DNA of 64,000 bases. It comes from Heterohyrax brucei. Lineage: Eukaryota > Chordata > Mammalia > Hyracoidea > Procaviidae. Location of the stretch: contig CM053143.1 of the NCBI GenBank assembly GCA_028571685.1, positions 10,841,501-10,905,500 of the forward strand, written 5' to 3'. The notes under the pieces are model-generated. The model saw nothing but the letters and a program-made list of their open reading frames with translations. It did not search any database and was not told the DNA's origin. How positions within the stretch are numbered: the first letter of the stretch is position 1; each line of letters begins with the position of its first letter. The translations under genes were made by a program, and so were the position numbers. Of the stretch, positions 1 to 10,435 are shown in pieces.

Positions 1-639
1 AATCCAAGTGTTTGGCATGGCAATGTCCCAAATCCCTCATGTAATCAAACTATTTCCCAGGTATATATCCCCAAATCAAGAATATAACCAATTTTAAGTC
101 TTTTTTGTGTTCCAATCAGTAATTTTTGTCACAGTAACTGAACAGGCTATTCAGTGACACATGGAAAGGAGTGTCTTTTTAACTACGTGTCCATTAGTCA
201 TTGTCAGACATAAGAGCAAACTTCATCAGATATAAGAGAAAACCTAAACTTCACACAGTCCTGCTTGGAGAGTGGAGCCCATTGGGTGATCTAAGACAGA
301 GAAGGTGACTCTTTTGTCTAAGACAATTCTAACTTTGATTTTTTAAGTCCACATTAGAGTGTAGCCTTTAGCTCTCTGATGTGTGGCCAGGAGGCAGATG
401 GGCCTTGGGGACACCACTTGTCCCCCCATCAGTGGTCAGTACTTTAGACACACTCCTCGCCACCCCCCTGCCATCAGTAGTCAGTTCTCTAGACTCCTCT
501 TTTGAGAGTCTAGGAGGGTCTGCCCATCTGGGCCTTTTGGGGGAAGTCTATTTAATGTACTATTTCAGGGCACCCAGGACACTGCCTTTTAGTGGCCTCA
601 TTTTTGACAACACCAGTAATAACTTGGGTCCATGTTTTA
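1..639. other. Unassigned sequence, no gene
   Basis: No repeat family or coding region is recognised. A short imperfect duplication built on 'catcagtggtcagt' is visible at about 425-442 and 470-487. The 99-residue open frame around 381-680 has low-complexity composition, crosses into the SINE that follows and matches no protein I know. Confidence 0.5.
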
Positions 640-832
640 CAATGTGTTCCACCACTGTTCATAAGATTTTTGCTGGCTAATTCTTTTCAGGTTCTTCTTT
701 CTAGTCTGTGTTTGTCTGGAAGCTCAGATGAAACCTGGCTACCATGGGTGACCCTGCTGGTATGTAAAATACCAATGGCATATCTTCCAGCGTCACAGCA
801 ACAAGCAAGCCTCCACTGACAGACAAGAGGAG
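640..832 (-). mobile_element. tRNA-Gly-derived SINE, 5'-truncated fragment
   Basis: The segment shares the ordered blocks 'tctttctagtctgt', 'aagctcagatgaaacctg' and 'cagcaacaagcaagcctc' with the fuller minus-strand copy at 56450-56772. The tRNA-like head is missing. It is an old non-autonomous element, probably moved by an RTE-type LINE. Family assignment is from my memory of paenungulate repeats and from the within-window match. Confidence 0.6.
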
Positions 833-850
833 GCTGCTGACTCTACCTTT

Positions 851-1112
851 ACCCTCCTTACCTGATGTTATCACCTTCCTCACCTGATGCTGTTACCCTC
901 CTTACCTGATGTTATCACCTTCCTCACCTGATGCTGTTACCCTCCTTACCTGATGTTATCACCTTCCTCACCTGATGCTGTTACCCTCCTTACCTGATGT
1001 TATCACCTTCCTCACCTGATGCTGTTACCCTCCTTTCCTGATGCTGTTACACTCTTACCTGATGCTGTTATTCACCTCACTTGATGCTGTTACCCTCCTT
1101 ACCTGATGCTGT
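851..1112. repeat. Minisatellite, 44-bp unit made of two related 22-mers
   Basis: About six head-to-tail copies. Each unit contains 'accctccttacctgatgtta' followed by a diverged half, 'ccttcctcacctgatgctgt'. The first four units are almost identical. The last units lose the 'ttatcac' half and become plain repeats of 'acctgatgctgtta'. No open frame runs through it. Confidence 0.9.
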
Positions 1113-1620
1113 TATCTTGCATTGCATTGGGGAAACCTGCTGCAAAAGATCTCTTTAAAGCATTGAAAAGTAAAGATGTCACCTTGAAGACTAAAATGTG
1201 CTTGACACAAACCATGGTATTTTCAATCACATCATAAGCATGCAAACGCTGGAAAATGAACAAAGAAGACGGAAGAAGAATTGATGCCTTTGAATTGTGG
1301 TGTTGGAGAAGAATGTCCAATGCACCATTGACCACCAAAAGAACACACAGATCTGTTCTGGAAGAAGTACAACCAGAGTGCTCCTTGGAAGCCAAGATGG
1401 CAAGACTGCATCTTACATACTTTGGACATGTTGTCAGGAAGGATTAGTCCCTGGAGAAAGAGGAAGACCCTTGAAGAGATGGATTGACACAGTGGTTGAA
1501 ACAATGAGCTTAAGCGTAAAAATGATTGCGGACATGGCACAAGATTGAGCAGTGCTTCATTCTGTTGTGCATAGCGTCACTATGAGCTGAAACTGACTGG
1601 GTAGTACCTAACAACAAAAA
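1113..1620 (+). mobile_element. RTE (BovB-clade) LINE, 3' end
   Basis: Two overlapping frames (about 1256-1447 and 1450-1548) read as the C-terminal end of an RTE-type ORF: GRRIDAFELWCWRR is followed by a YFGH motif, then RGRPLKRWID. This is the region after the reverse transcriptase. A frameshift separates the halves near 1445 and a stop follows at 1546. The 3' end, around 1570-1620, has 'gtcactatgagctgaaactg' and an A/C-rich tail with 'aacaacaaaaacaa', resembling the tail of the SINEs elsewhere in the window. The element is 5'-truncated and dead. BovB-like RTEs in Afrotheria are regarded as products of horizontal transfer. Confidence 0.82.
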
Positions 1621-2088
1621 CAACGTATTTTACAGGCCAGTAGGGTAATCCAAGTCCTGATCTCTAGGGGATAACTGGGTTACCTTGAGGTGGACCTTGG
1701 AGGGCTACAGCTGCAACTGGGCTTTTTATCTCTTTTCTTCTGCCACCACAATCTATTGTAAAAATACCTAAAGGGTCTCCTCTGGGAGTGTGGACTGAGG
1801 TTCTGCCTCAAGGTTTTGTAATATGTCTTATGTCTGATGTGGACCAGGATACAAAATGCATGGCCATAGTGGCTTCTTCGCTAACAGTGTCCAGAGTGAA
1901 ATAGTAGATCAATTTATCTGGACCACTATATGACTAAACATATCTTAAGGAACCAGTGTTTTTCAAAGGCAGTAAACTGCTTGAGTCATCTTAATTTCTA
2001 TGAAAGTCAGAAATCCAGACCCTAGAAGAATTATATACCTCTCTGTAAAACCCTAAATGAAGGTGTTCAACAAATAATAACTGAATAC
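1621..2088. other. Unassigned sequence, no gene
   Basis: I see no recognisable repeat or open frame of note. The segment ends at the LTR that starts at 2089. Confidence 0.5.
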
Positions 2089-3138
2089 TGTTTTATTCAG
2101 CTAGTACGGCTCTAACAGAAATAACAGAGTGTATGGCTGTCATGGATTGAATTGGTTCCCCCAAAAATATGTGTAGCCATGTGGCTGGACCATGATTCCC
2201 AGTATCTTGTGACCCTCCTCCATTTTGTGGTTTTCCTAAACTGTGTGTCAGAGGGTTAGGGTGGGGCTGTAAATCCCTTCATAGGATTAGCTCCCTGCTC
2301 CACCATAAAGGGAGTTTCCCTGGAGTATGGCTTGTCCCACCCTTAATCCTTTCATCCTACAAGAGATAAAAGGACAGAGGAGCAGGCAGAGAATTAGGAA
2401 CTTCATACCATCAAGCAAGCAGCACCGGGAGAAGAGCACATCTGTCAGACCTGAGGTTCCTGTGCCAAGATGCTCCCTGGACAGAGACTGATGCAATACC
2501 GGACTTGCCTCCTGAGCCGACAAGGGGAAAGCCTTCCCCTGGAGCAGAGACCCTGAATATGGGCTTTCAGCCTACAGGACTGTGTAAGAATAAACCTTCC
2601 TATGTTAAAGCCATCCACTCTGTGGTATTTCTGTTAGAGCAGCCCTAGCTGACTAAAACAATGTCTTTAACAAAGGAAGATTTATTCTTACACAGTCCAG
2701 TAGGCTATAAGTCCAAATTCAGGAAGTCCACTCCAGGGAAAGGCTTTCCCCTTGTCAGCTCTGGAGGAAAGTCCAGTATTGCAGCAGTCTTTGTGCAGGG
2801 AGAGTCTTGGCACAGGAACCTCAGGTCTGAATGATAGGCTCTTCTCCTAGTGCTGCTTTCTTGATTGTGTGAGATTCTCAATTCTCTGCTAGCTTCCTTT
2901 TCCTTTTATCTCTTATAGGATGAAAGGACTAAGGGTGGGGCAAGCCATACACCAGGGAAACTCCCTTTACAGTGGAGCAGGGAGGGGATCTTATGAAAGG
3001 ATTTACACTCCCACACTAACCCTTTAACATATAGCGCATGAAAAACACAAAATGGAGGACAGTCATAAGATACTGGGAATCACGGCCCAGCCACACAGCT
3101 ACACATATTTTGGGGGGGACACAATTCAATCCATGACA
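2089..3138 (-). repeat. 3' LTR of the provirus, split by a nested LTR
   Basis: The minus-strand LTR runs from 'tgttttattcagctag' at 2089 to 'caatccatgaca' at 3138, interrupted between 2137 and 2661 by a plus-strand LTR. The nested copy is flanked by atggc (2133-2137) and atgtc (2661-2665), a 5-bp target duplication with one mismatch. Confidence 0.85.
2138..2660 (+). mobile_element. Solo LTR, MaLR type, nested
   Basis: It starts 'tgtcatggattgaattg' and ends 'ctgactaaaaca', so it has the TG...CA ends of an LTR and is about 523 bp long. It contains a polyadenylation-like 'aagaataaacc' near 2587. It lies head-on inside a minus-strand copy of the same family and is therefore younger than that provirus. 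Confidence 0.87.
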
Positions 3139-4163
3139 TACCACCCTTTGGCACCCCAAAAATCACATCTATGAAACATATAACATTTATCCCATCATAG
3201 CAAAATCATGTCGATCCCATATGACAGAAGTCTTAAATCAGTTCTAAGACCTAAATTCAAAAACTCTTCTATATCTGTGAAACTTAGAACACAAGCTATC
3301 TGCTTCCAAGAGTACAGTGGCAGAATAGGTACAAGTTGGACGTTTCATTACAAATGGGAGAAAGTGTAGGGAAAGATGTCATTAACAGGCAACAGGCAAG
3401 TTGGCAGAACTCATTACATTAGCCCTCAAAGCTTTGAAAATGTTCTTACCTTTTTTGAGACATTCTACACAATGACCCTGCCCTCCAGACTCTAGTTATT
3501 GGCCACACTCTCTGGATTCTGAGTGGAGACCCCCAGCCCTGTGCTACAACTCTGTCTTCAAGGGCCCATTGGTTTTAGGTACACCCTAAGACCAACTGAG
3601 TGGCAATTCCACCCTTACAAACACAGAACGCCATGACTCCACCCTTTCTAACCCCTGAGGTCATGGCCATACCTTCTGAGACTGAGGCAGCTGACTTTCT
3701 CACGCTCTTTGTCTCTTCAGCTTCTGTTTCTTATGGCCACATGGCCTGGGCCTCGGGCCCACATCTGCCATGCCAGGGCAAGTGTTCCAAAGCTCTGTAG
3801 CCCCACTGATTCAAGTGCCCAAAGGTACTTCACTCTTGCCAGAAAGTCTCCTGCATGAAGGCACTCAGCTCTCTCGCTCTGTGGGTCAGCAAGGCTAGCT
3901 CCACCAATTCAGTGCCCAGAGGCACCCCATTCCATGAGGAAAACTCTGTGCACAGGCACTTAGCTCTCATGTTCCATGGGTCAGCTCCAGCACTGCCTCT
4001 GGTTCTGCTGCTGCCGCTGCTGCTGCCACCAGTCCTCTGTTGTTTCTTGCCATCTGCACCTTCTTCGTTCCTCCTGAGTCTTCTATCCGTTTGCAGTTTT
4101 AAAATGGTTCCCACATTTTAAGTACTTACTAGAGCAGCACCTTACTCTCACAGTACCAAATTC
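3139..4163 (-). mobile_element. Internal region of the MaLR-type provirus
   Basis: About 1.0 kb with no open frame of retroviral character. Part of it (3480-3760) aligns by eye with 5220-5430, sharing 'acccctgaggtcatggccat'. The run of 'ctgctgctgccgctgctgct' type near 4008-4028 is a short expanded triplet. Confidence 0.72.
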
Positions 4164-4659
4164 TGTTTTATTCAGCTAGGACTGCTCTAACAGAAATACC
4201 ACAGAGTGTATGGCTTTAACAAAAGAAGGTTACAGGTCCAAATTCAGGATGTCTGCTCCAGGGGAAGGTTTTGTCCCTTGTTGGCTCTGGAGGAAAGTCA
4301 GGTATTTCATCAGTCTTTGTGTAGGGAGTGTCTTGGCACAGGAACCTGAGGTCTAAACGATACGCTTTTCTCCTGGCACTGCTTTCTTGATGGTGTGAGG
4401 TTCCCAATTCTCTGCTAGCTTCCCTTTCATCTCTTGTAGGATGAAAGGATTAAGGGTGGGGCAAGCCATACTCCAGGGAAACTGCCTTTACAGTGGAGCA
4501 GCGAGGTGATCCTATGGAGGGATTTATGGTCCCACACTAACCCTTTAACATACAGCACAGGAAAATCACAAAATGGAGGGCAATCATAAAATATAGGAAA
4601 TCATGGCCCAGCCACGTGGCCATACATATTTTTGGGGAGACACAATTCAAACCATGACA
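4164..4659 (-). repeat. 5' LTR of the provirus
   Basis: It runs from 'tgttttattcagctagg' to 'caaaccatgaca', about 496 bp, intact in outline. The short internal start 'gaatttggtactgtg' is adjacent on the minus strand, which fixes it as the upstream LTR. Confidence 0.82.
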
Positions 4660-4984
4660 TCTACCATCAGGTTTTTAAGATCTCAGGCACCATATATACA
4701 GCAACATTTATCTGTCAAGACTTAAACTGTTCCTTGACAGAATAGGAAACCTAATGCTATTTTAATTTGTGAAAATCACAGTCAAAATTTTAGACACTTC
4801 CCTGGTTGTGATATATACAACTCTGGCAGATTTACACACAGAAATTTCTAATTGGAGAATTACAATAACCCAAACCTATTAGTTAAATAGTTTTAAGACA
4901 AAAGAAGATGATTTAAATTTACAGGCAAATAATTCCAATGTCCCCATCAAAGCACTGACTTTGACAATGTCAGATTGAATAAAA
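4660..4984. other. Unassigned sequence, no gene
   Basis: AT-rich spacer between two MaLR-derived pieces. No repeat family or open frame is recognised. Confidence 0.45.
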
Positions 4985-5460
4985 TGTATCTGTGACATCC
5001 TACCCTTTGTTCTCTAAAGAATTATAACCTTGTAACTCATAAAACATACCTCATCACAGCAAAAATCTTAAAGTCCAAGTCCAAGGTCCAGAAACTTCTC
5101 TCTAGCTGTAAATCTAGAGTACAAGTTATATGCTTCCAAAATACAGAACAGGCAGGTACACATTAGCCATTTCCCTTACAAATGGGGGAAAGAAGGTAAA
5201 ACAGGTTGCAATGGTCCTGTCTTCTAAACTCTGAGTATCAGCCACCTTCAAGACTTTAAGTGGAAGCCCCCTGCCTCCTCAGCCCTGTAGAATCATCAGG
5301 GGGCGTAGCTCCACCCTTTCAAACCCCTGAGGTCATGGCCATACCTTTGCAACTGAAGTGGCTCAGCTTCTCTTGCACTCTGTGTCTCCAGCTGCTGCTT
5401 CCTATGGCCTCACGACATGAGCGTCAGACCTACATCTGTCCTACTGTTTTCTTACCAAGT
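4985..5460 (-). mobile_element. MaLR-type internal fragment
   Basis: It begins on the plus strand with 'gtgacatcctaccctttg', parallel to the junction at 3135-3150, and shares several blocks with 3139-3800, including 'ctgaggtcatggccatacct'. No LTR of its own is recognisable, so it is either a second, truncated provirus or a displaced duplicate. Confidence 0.65.
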
Positions 5461-5484
5461 TAGCAACTAAAAGCAAATCAGACC

Positions 5485-5640
5485 CCCTTCTGTGGTGTTG
5501 ATTCTGCTCTATAGTGACCCCATAAACAGAGTAAAACTGCTCTGTAGGATCTCCGAGGAGTGCCTGGCAGACTCGAACTGATGACCATCTGGTTAGCAGC
5601 TGCAGCACCCAACCGTTGTACCACAGGTTTTCACTAGTTA
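5485..5640 (-). mobile_element. AfroSINE-type SINE
   Basis: Minus-strand copy with the ordered blocks seen in all copies here: tail 'ttgattctgctctatagtg', middle 'aggagtgcctggcagactcg', and the B-box-like 'actcgaactgatgacc' (reverse complement of the tRNA-like promoter). The head is at the right end. Confidence 0.8.
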
Positions 5641-5932
5641 GCAATTAAGAAATAAATGACTTAATATGCATTTGTTAGAAGATATTAAGAGGAAACCCAG
5701 TGAAAGTTGGGCACTTTTTCCCAATTCAAATTTGTGTCAAAATCTTTTCGCCCTTTCCTCTCAGGAAACACTATCCTTGCTTTCTCTCCTTTTCCAAGCC
5801 TTGTGGCTTGGGTTTTGGCTCAGGAATCGTACCTTAATGAGAAACCAAATCTTTACCTTTAAGGAGTAAATTAACTGTGTTACTCAGAAGTCAGAAAACC
5901 TTGTTACCAGACTTTTCTAACATTAATGTTCT
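5641..5932. other. Unassigned sequence, no gene
   Basis: Short spacer before the target-site duplication of the L1 that follows. Nothing recognised. Confidence 0.45.
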
Positions 5933-5942
5933 TAAAAACTCA

Positions 5943-7686
5943 CATGGTGGAGCCAAGATGTCAGAGTAACACATCCCTGCTAAACCTTCAAACAACTAAG
6001 AACTTCAAAATTAGTGAAATCCACCAAATGCAGCAATTTAGAAGGACTAACCTGGAGCCAAAGGATGATCTTAGGAGCCCTGAACTACCTCAGGTAAAAC
6101 AATGCAGCCTGGGCAGAAATGCTCTGTGAACTGAAGGCCAAACAGGTTGGGGGAAAAAAAACCTGCCTCCAGCAAATGTTAGCAAGCAAGTGAGAAACAA
6201 GAGCTGGAGCAACCCTGAATTTGACTGAAGAGATCTGCCTCAGCCTAAGCATCACAGTCACGACCAGCAGCCCAGATCTGAAGACTCCCTCCGGGATGAG
6301 GCCAGCCACCAGTCAGTGCCCCACCAGACCGACCAGCCAGGCAACCAGGTGGCCGGGTGCTGACTCAGAGCAGCAAGTGGCCCAGAGGCCTCAGCTGGAG
6401 AACCAGGGAGACAGGAAGCCAGAACTCTCGGTGTCCCAGGGCGAAAGGGCAGGAGAAAGCAGAGCTGGGGGTAACACGCAAGTGTGCTCCACACAGCAGG
6501 ATTGGGACTGGGAGGCCCAGGCCTGGGCCCAGGCGCCACATGGCTACAGAGCAGGAGATTGCAGGACCTGAGGGAGTAGAATAAACAGCTCTTCTGCTGG
6601 GAGACCTGGAACTGGCCTTGGAGCCAGTGGGCCAGGAAGCTTTGGGCTCCCATGGCCTGGGGGCTGGGAGGGTGAGAGAGCGCACTCACAGCTGGGAGAG
6701 GATTGGAACCATACAGGCCAGTGAGGCTTGGGGTCTGGCAACCGCACAGGTCTAGGGTGATCCCCCAGCAGCTGGGCAGCCATTGGAGCCAGCATTCCTG
6801 AGAGGTCTGAGCTCAGGCAACCATGGTGGGAGAGCAGTGAGTGCCAGTGGCCTGGCAGCCATTAGTGTTGCATGCACCGGGAAGGCCTTGGCTCCAGGGA
6901 ACTAGGAGGAGTCCAGTGATCACCTCAGCAGCTATGCAGCCAGTAGAGCCAAGTGCACAAGGTAAGTTTGAGCTCAAGTGACCCACGGGGAGTGAAGTTA
7001 CCGCCCTAACAGCTGGGCAGCCTATGGAGCCAGGTGCTCTGCAGAGATCAGGTGACGGTGGGGAAAGAGCAGTAAGCAGCAGCAGCTAGACAGCCATTAG
7101 TGCTGTGTACACCTGGAAGACTTGAGCTCAGGTGAACCAAGATAAAAGGAGCAATTGCCCCAGCAGCCAGACATCATTGGTGCCACGTGTACCAGGGAAA
7201 ACTGGGCTCAGGTGACCCACATTAGGGGGAGTGATTGTCCTGGCTGCTAGGAAGCCAAAGGCACAAACCAGCGACCACTTCCTCTCCCTGCACTTGAATC
7301 TGAGGCTAAGGCTTCTTAAGAGACCTGCCCAAATCAGAGGCAGCTGCAGCAGTGCTTGAGTCCTGCTCACATTGGAGTTGCTGTGAAAGCGTAGCTCCTG
7401 CCCAAAGGACTGCCCTCAGCCCAGAGGCAGAAGTGGTGGTAGTGCTGCTGAAAGCAGGTGCACCTACCCCACCCAGGAGCTGTGCCAGCAGCAACAGCAG
7501 ACCAGTGCAGGACAGTAAAGGCAAGCAACAGAAAATAATGAGACTGCATGGAGAATCTATCATCCAGCACCAAAGAGAGACACCAGCCGGGTCAAATGAA
7601 ATATTAAATGACTTTCACTGCAATGACTTCCGGATGGCCTGGGCAGAACAATAAATCTCTGAACACCTGAAGAAGCAGACTATCAT
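5943..7686 (+). promoter_or_regulatory. L1 copy 1 5' UTR
   Basis: Unusually long (about 1.7 kb) and GC-rich for this window. The second part, 6687-7262, is a tandem array listed separately. Several long open frames occur on both strands here (for example 6221-6571 and 6258-6689 minus), but they reflect GC-rich composition and overlap each other; none resembles a known protein. Confidence 0.75.
6687..7262 (+). repeat. Tandem array of about 80-bp monomers in an L1 5' UTR
   Basis: About seven diverged units begin near 6687, 6770, 6854, 6929, 7010, 7083 and 7163. A typical unit opens with 'cagctgggcagccattggag', followed by 'gctcaggt' and a 'gggagtgattg'-like end. Repeated monomers that drive transcription are known from rodent L1 5' UTRs at about 200 bp; here the unit is much shorter. 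Confidence 0.75.
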
Positions 7687-8588
7687 GACTTCTGAAAACT
7701 CTCCCCCAAAACATCAGTGGATTTCTCAGATGAAGAAGAGTTCTCACAACTGTCAGAGATAGGATACAAAAGATTGATGTACAGAGCTGCACAAGATATC
7801 AGGAGAGAGAACAGGCAAAATGCAGCAGAGTACACCCCCAAAAAATTAAATAAGCTACAAGAAATGCTTGAGCAGTAACTGTCAGAAATTCAACAAATAA
7901 ACAATAAAATCTCCAAGCTTGATAACTCCATAGAAAGTGAAAGGAGCAGGACTGAGGACACGGAAGGCAGAATTAGTGAGCTTGAAGACAAAGTAAATAA
8001 CACCAGCATACACAAAGAAAAATGAGGAAAAGACTTGATAAGAGTGAAGAATCCCTAAGGGTGATGTGGGGTTCTGTTAAGAGAAATAACACCCGTGTGA
8101 TCAGAGTACCAAAACAAGATGAGATAGTTGAAAATACAGAGAGAATTGCTGACAGAAAATTTCCCTGATATCATGAAAGATGAGAAGATCTCCATTTGGG
8201 GTGCTCATCAAACCCCACTCAAGATAGATCCCAAAAGAAAGACACCAAGGCATATCATAATCAAGCTCAATAAAACTAGAGACAAGGAGGGACTACTGAG
8301 GGCAGCCAGAAATAAGAAAACAAATAACCTATAAAGGAAAATTATTAAGATTAAGCTCAAACTGCTCAGCGGAAATGATGCAGGCCAGAAGACAGTGGTA
8401 TAACATATAGAAAGCCCCAAAGGGAAAAAAACTGTCAACCAAGAGTGATATATCCCACAAAATTGTCTCTCAGATATGAAGGTGAAATTAAGACTTTCAC
8501 AGATCAACAGAAATTTAGAGAATTTATAAGAGCCAAACCAAAATTACAAGAAATGTTAAAGGGAGTTCTTAGATTTAAAAATCAGTAG
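7687..8588 (+). pseudogene. L1 copy 1 ORF1 remnant
   Basis: Degraded ORF1, the RNA-binding chaperone that forms trimers with L1 RNA. The start is placed by similarity to copies 4 and 5, where the N-terminal part also reads as a serine- and glutamate-rich stretch followed by YKR. The only sizeable open piece is 8128-8334, which contains PRHIIIKLNK, the conserved start of the RNA-recognition-like region. It is followed by RAARNKK. The C-terminal domain continues out of frame to a stop near 8588. Several frameshifts and stops make it non-functional. The neighbouring spacer 8589-9016 leads to ORF2. Confidence 0.75.
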
Positions 8589-9016
8589 CATTAGATATAC
8601 ACTTAAACATCCAGCATTCAACAGAGCAGGAAATTTCCAGGAAAGGAAATCCAAAAATGATAACCAAAACCAAATTACAAAAGATAGAAATTCAGAGATC
8701 TCAAGACATAATTGACAACTATGTTATATGAAAAGAAGGTAAAGAAAGGTACAGAGACCTTCCAGATGTGGGAGAAGACAAGGAGACACACAAACACTGA
8801 AGTCCGGACTACCTTTAGGTTAATAAAAGAGACTAAGAGAGTAACTGCAAAAGAAACCTTTAATTCTACACATCAAAAAGCAACATACAAAATCACAGTT
8901 TCAAGAAAACAAACGCTGAAAGTCACTAAAAGAAAATATGTAACAAAAAAAGACTCAGCACAGAAAATGGAATGCAACAGAGGAACATTACACAATTCCC
9001 CAAACAAGGCATCAAA

Positions 9017-9594
9017 ATGACAACACTAACATCCTGTTTATCAATAATCACACTGAATGTAAATGGACTAAATGCACCAATTAAGAGAAAGAGAGTAGCA
9101 GATTTGATTTAAAAAAAAAAAAAAAGACCAATCTATAGGCTGGTTACAGGAGACACACCTTAGACTCAAAGATACAAACAAAATACAACACAAAGGTTGA
9201 AAAAAAATGTATGAGGATAATAACATTCTAAAAGGAGCAGGAGTGACATTACTAATCTCTGAAAAAATAGACTTTAAAGTTAAACCTGCCATACGAGATA
9301 AAGAGGGTCACTATCTAATGGTCAAAGGGTCAATTCAACAGGAGGACATAATCACACTAAATATCTATGCACCCAACAGCAAGGCTTCAAAATATGTAAA
9401 ACAAACACTATTTGCACTGGAAACAGAGATAGACAGCTCCACAATAATAGCAGGAGACTTCAATACACCGCTCAGTAAAGGACAGAACATCTCCCCCAAA
9501 AGCTTAGCAAACACACAGGGGATCTAAATGCAACAATCAACCGGTTTGACCTTACAGACATATTCAGAACATTTCATCCAACTGAAGCCAATTG
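9017..9594 (+). pseudogene. L1 copy 1 ORF2, endonuclease part
   Basis: N-terminal part of ORF2, the apurinic-type endonuclease that nicks target DNA. The start ATG at 9017 is placed by similarity with copy 2 (20610) and copy 4 (44538). The frame 9207-9527 carries ILNIYAPN and the catalytic-loop motif GDFNTPLS, so key residues survive here. Upstream, QETHLRLKD-like sequence is present around 9150 but interrupted by stops and by an A-run at 9111-9125. The frame is cut at 9594 by an LTR insertion and resumes at 10152. Confidence 0.8.
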
Positions 9595-10151
9595 TGTTAG
9601 GCTGGGTTTTCTAGGGAAGCAAAACTGTAAAATATTTATGTACAAAGAAAGAATTATATACAAAGTACAAGGATACATTTATATATAAAGAAAACAGCTC
9701 ACACAATTATAGAAGCTGAATGTTCCAAGTCCTGGCGCAAGCCTCACATGGCCATGGGAGCTGGTGAGCCCAAGGTCATCAGGTCAGAGACCAGAGTTCT
9801 AGATCACTGGTTGTATAGGTTGGTGGATCCCAAGCTGGCGGCAAGAATGCAAGGTCTCTGCTGATTCACGGAGCTCCAGAGGCTGACGAACCCAGGATCA
9901 GCAGGTCAGGGAACAGGACTCTCAAGCGTTGGCTGTAAGCATTGATGAATCCAACAGCTGCTAGTTCAGGTCCAGGAATCAGACACCAGAAGAGAGCAGA
10001 AGCTGCTAGCTACGTGAGCTGACTGGAAGTAGGTGGTGGACAGCAGAGAGATGAGAGCTGAGGGGAGGGAAGCCATGGCAGGCTCCACCCTGTCACTTGA
10101 TACAGCAGCCAAACACAGAGCAGCCAAACTGACACAATCCTGACCACCACA
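9595..10151 (+). mobile_element. LTR-like insertion of a second family
   Basis: About 557 bp, starting 'tgttaggctgggttttc' and ending 'ctgaccaccaca', inserted into the endonuclease part of L1 ORF2. It differs from the MaLR-type LTRs in the rest of the window. The repeated phrases 'agcccaaggtcatcaggtca' (around 9769) and 'acccaggatcagcaggtca' (around 9890) show internal duplication. Superfamily is uncertain; an ERVL-type LTR is the best guess. The orientation given follows the TG...CA reading and is not certain. A clean target duplication is not visible. Confidence 0.6.
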
Positions 10152-10435
10152 CTAGGTATACTTTCTTTTCCAGTACTCATGGAGTACTGGAAATTGACCA
10201 CATATCAGATGACAGAGCAATACTCAACAAAATTCAAAACATTAAAATAATATAAAGCTTCTTCTCAGACCACAAAGCCATAAAACTAGAAATCAATAAC
10301 AGGAAAAAAAAAGATGCAAATTAAATGAAAAACGTCAAAACTGAATAACATTTTGTTCAAGAACTACTAGCTAAAAGAAGAAATCAAGGACACAATGAAG
10401 AATTTTATAGAATCAAATAAGAATGAAGACACATC
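10152..10435 (+). pseudogene. L1 copy 1 ORF2, end of endonuclease
   Basis: The sequence continues the endonuclease domain after the LTR: 'tcttctcagaccacaaagcc' encodes the conserved SDHKA motif near 10261, followed by the N-rich linker corresponding to about 45230-45355 of copy 4. It stops abruptly at 10435 where the next LTR begins. Everything from here to the C-terminal region is absent. Confidence 0.75.

Larger units (their letters stand above)
2089..4659 (-). mobile_element. MaLR-type (ERVL-related) provirus, non-coding
   Basis: Two minus-strand LTRs of one family flank about 1.0 kb of internal sequence. On the minus strand the 5' LTR is 4164-4659, the internal part 3139-4163 and the 3' LTR 2089-3138, the last split by a nested LTR. 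Internal sequence begins just after the 5' LTR with 'aatttggtactgtgagag', the sort of start seen in MaLR elements, and ends with a purine-rich 'ccaaagggtggta' next to the 3' LTR. No gag, pol or env frame survives, as is usual for MaLR elements. A clear 5-bp target duplication could not be shown (2084-2088 against 4660-4664 match at three of five bases). Confidence 0.78.

Noticed and set aside
851-1112. Regular repeat array that might be read as CRISPR
   Set aside because: The units are contiguous 22-mers without unique spacers, in a mammalian retrotransposon context; it is a minisatellite.
2089-4659. Retroviral coding genes inside the provirus
   Set aside because: No frame with gag, protease, polymerase or envelope character is present; the internal region is only about 1 kb and matches the non-coding MaLR pattern.
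6258-6689. 143-residue minus-strand open frame rich in proline
   Set aside because: It lies antisense in the GC-rich L1 5' UTR, overlaps other frames on both strands and has no motif; long frames are expected from its composition.
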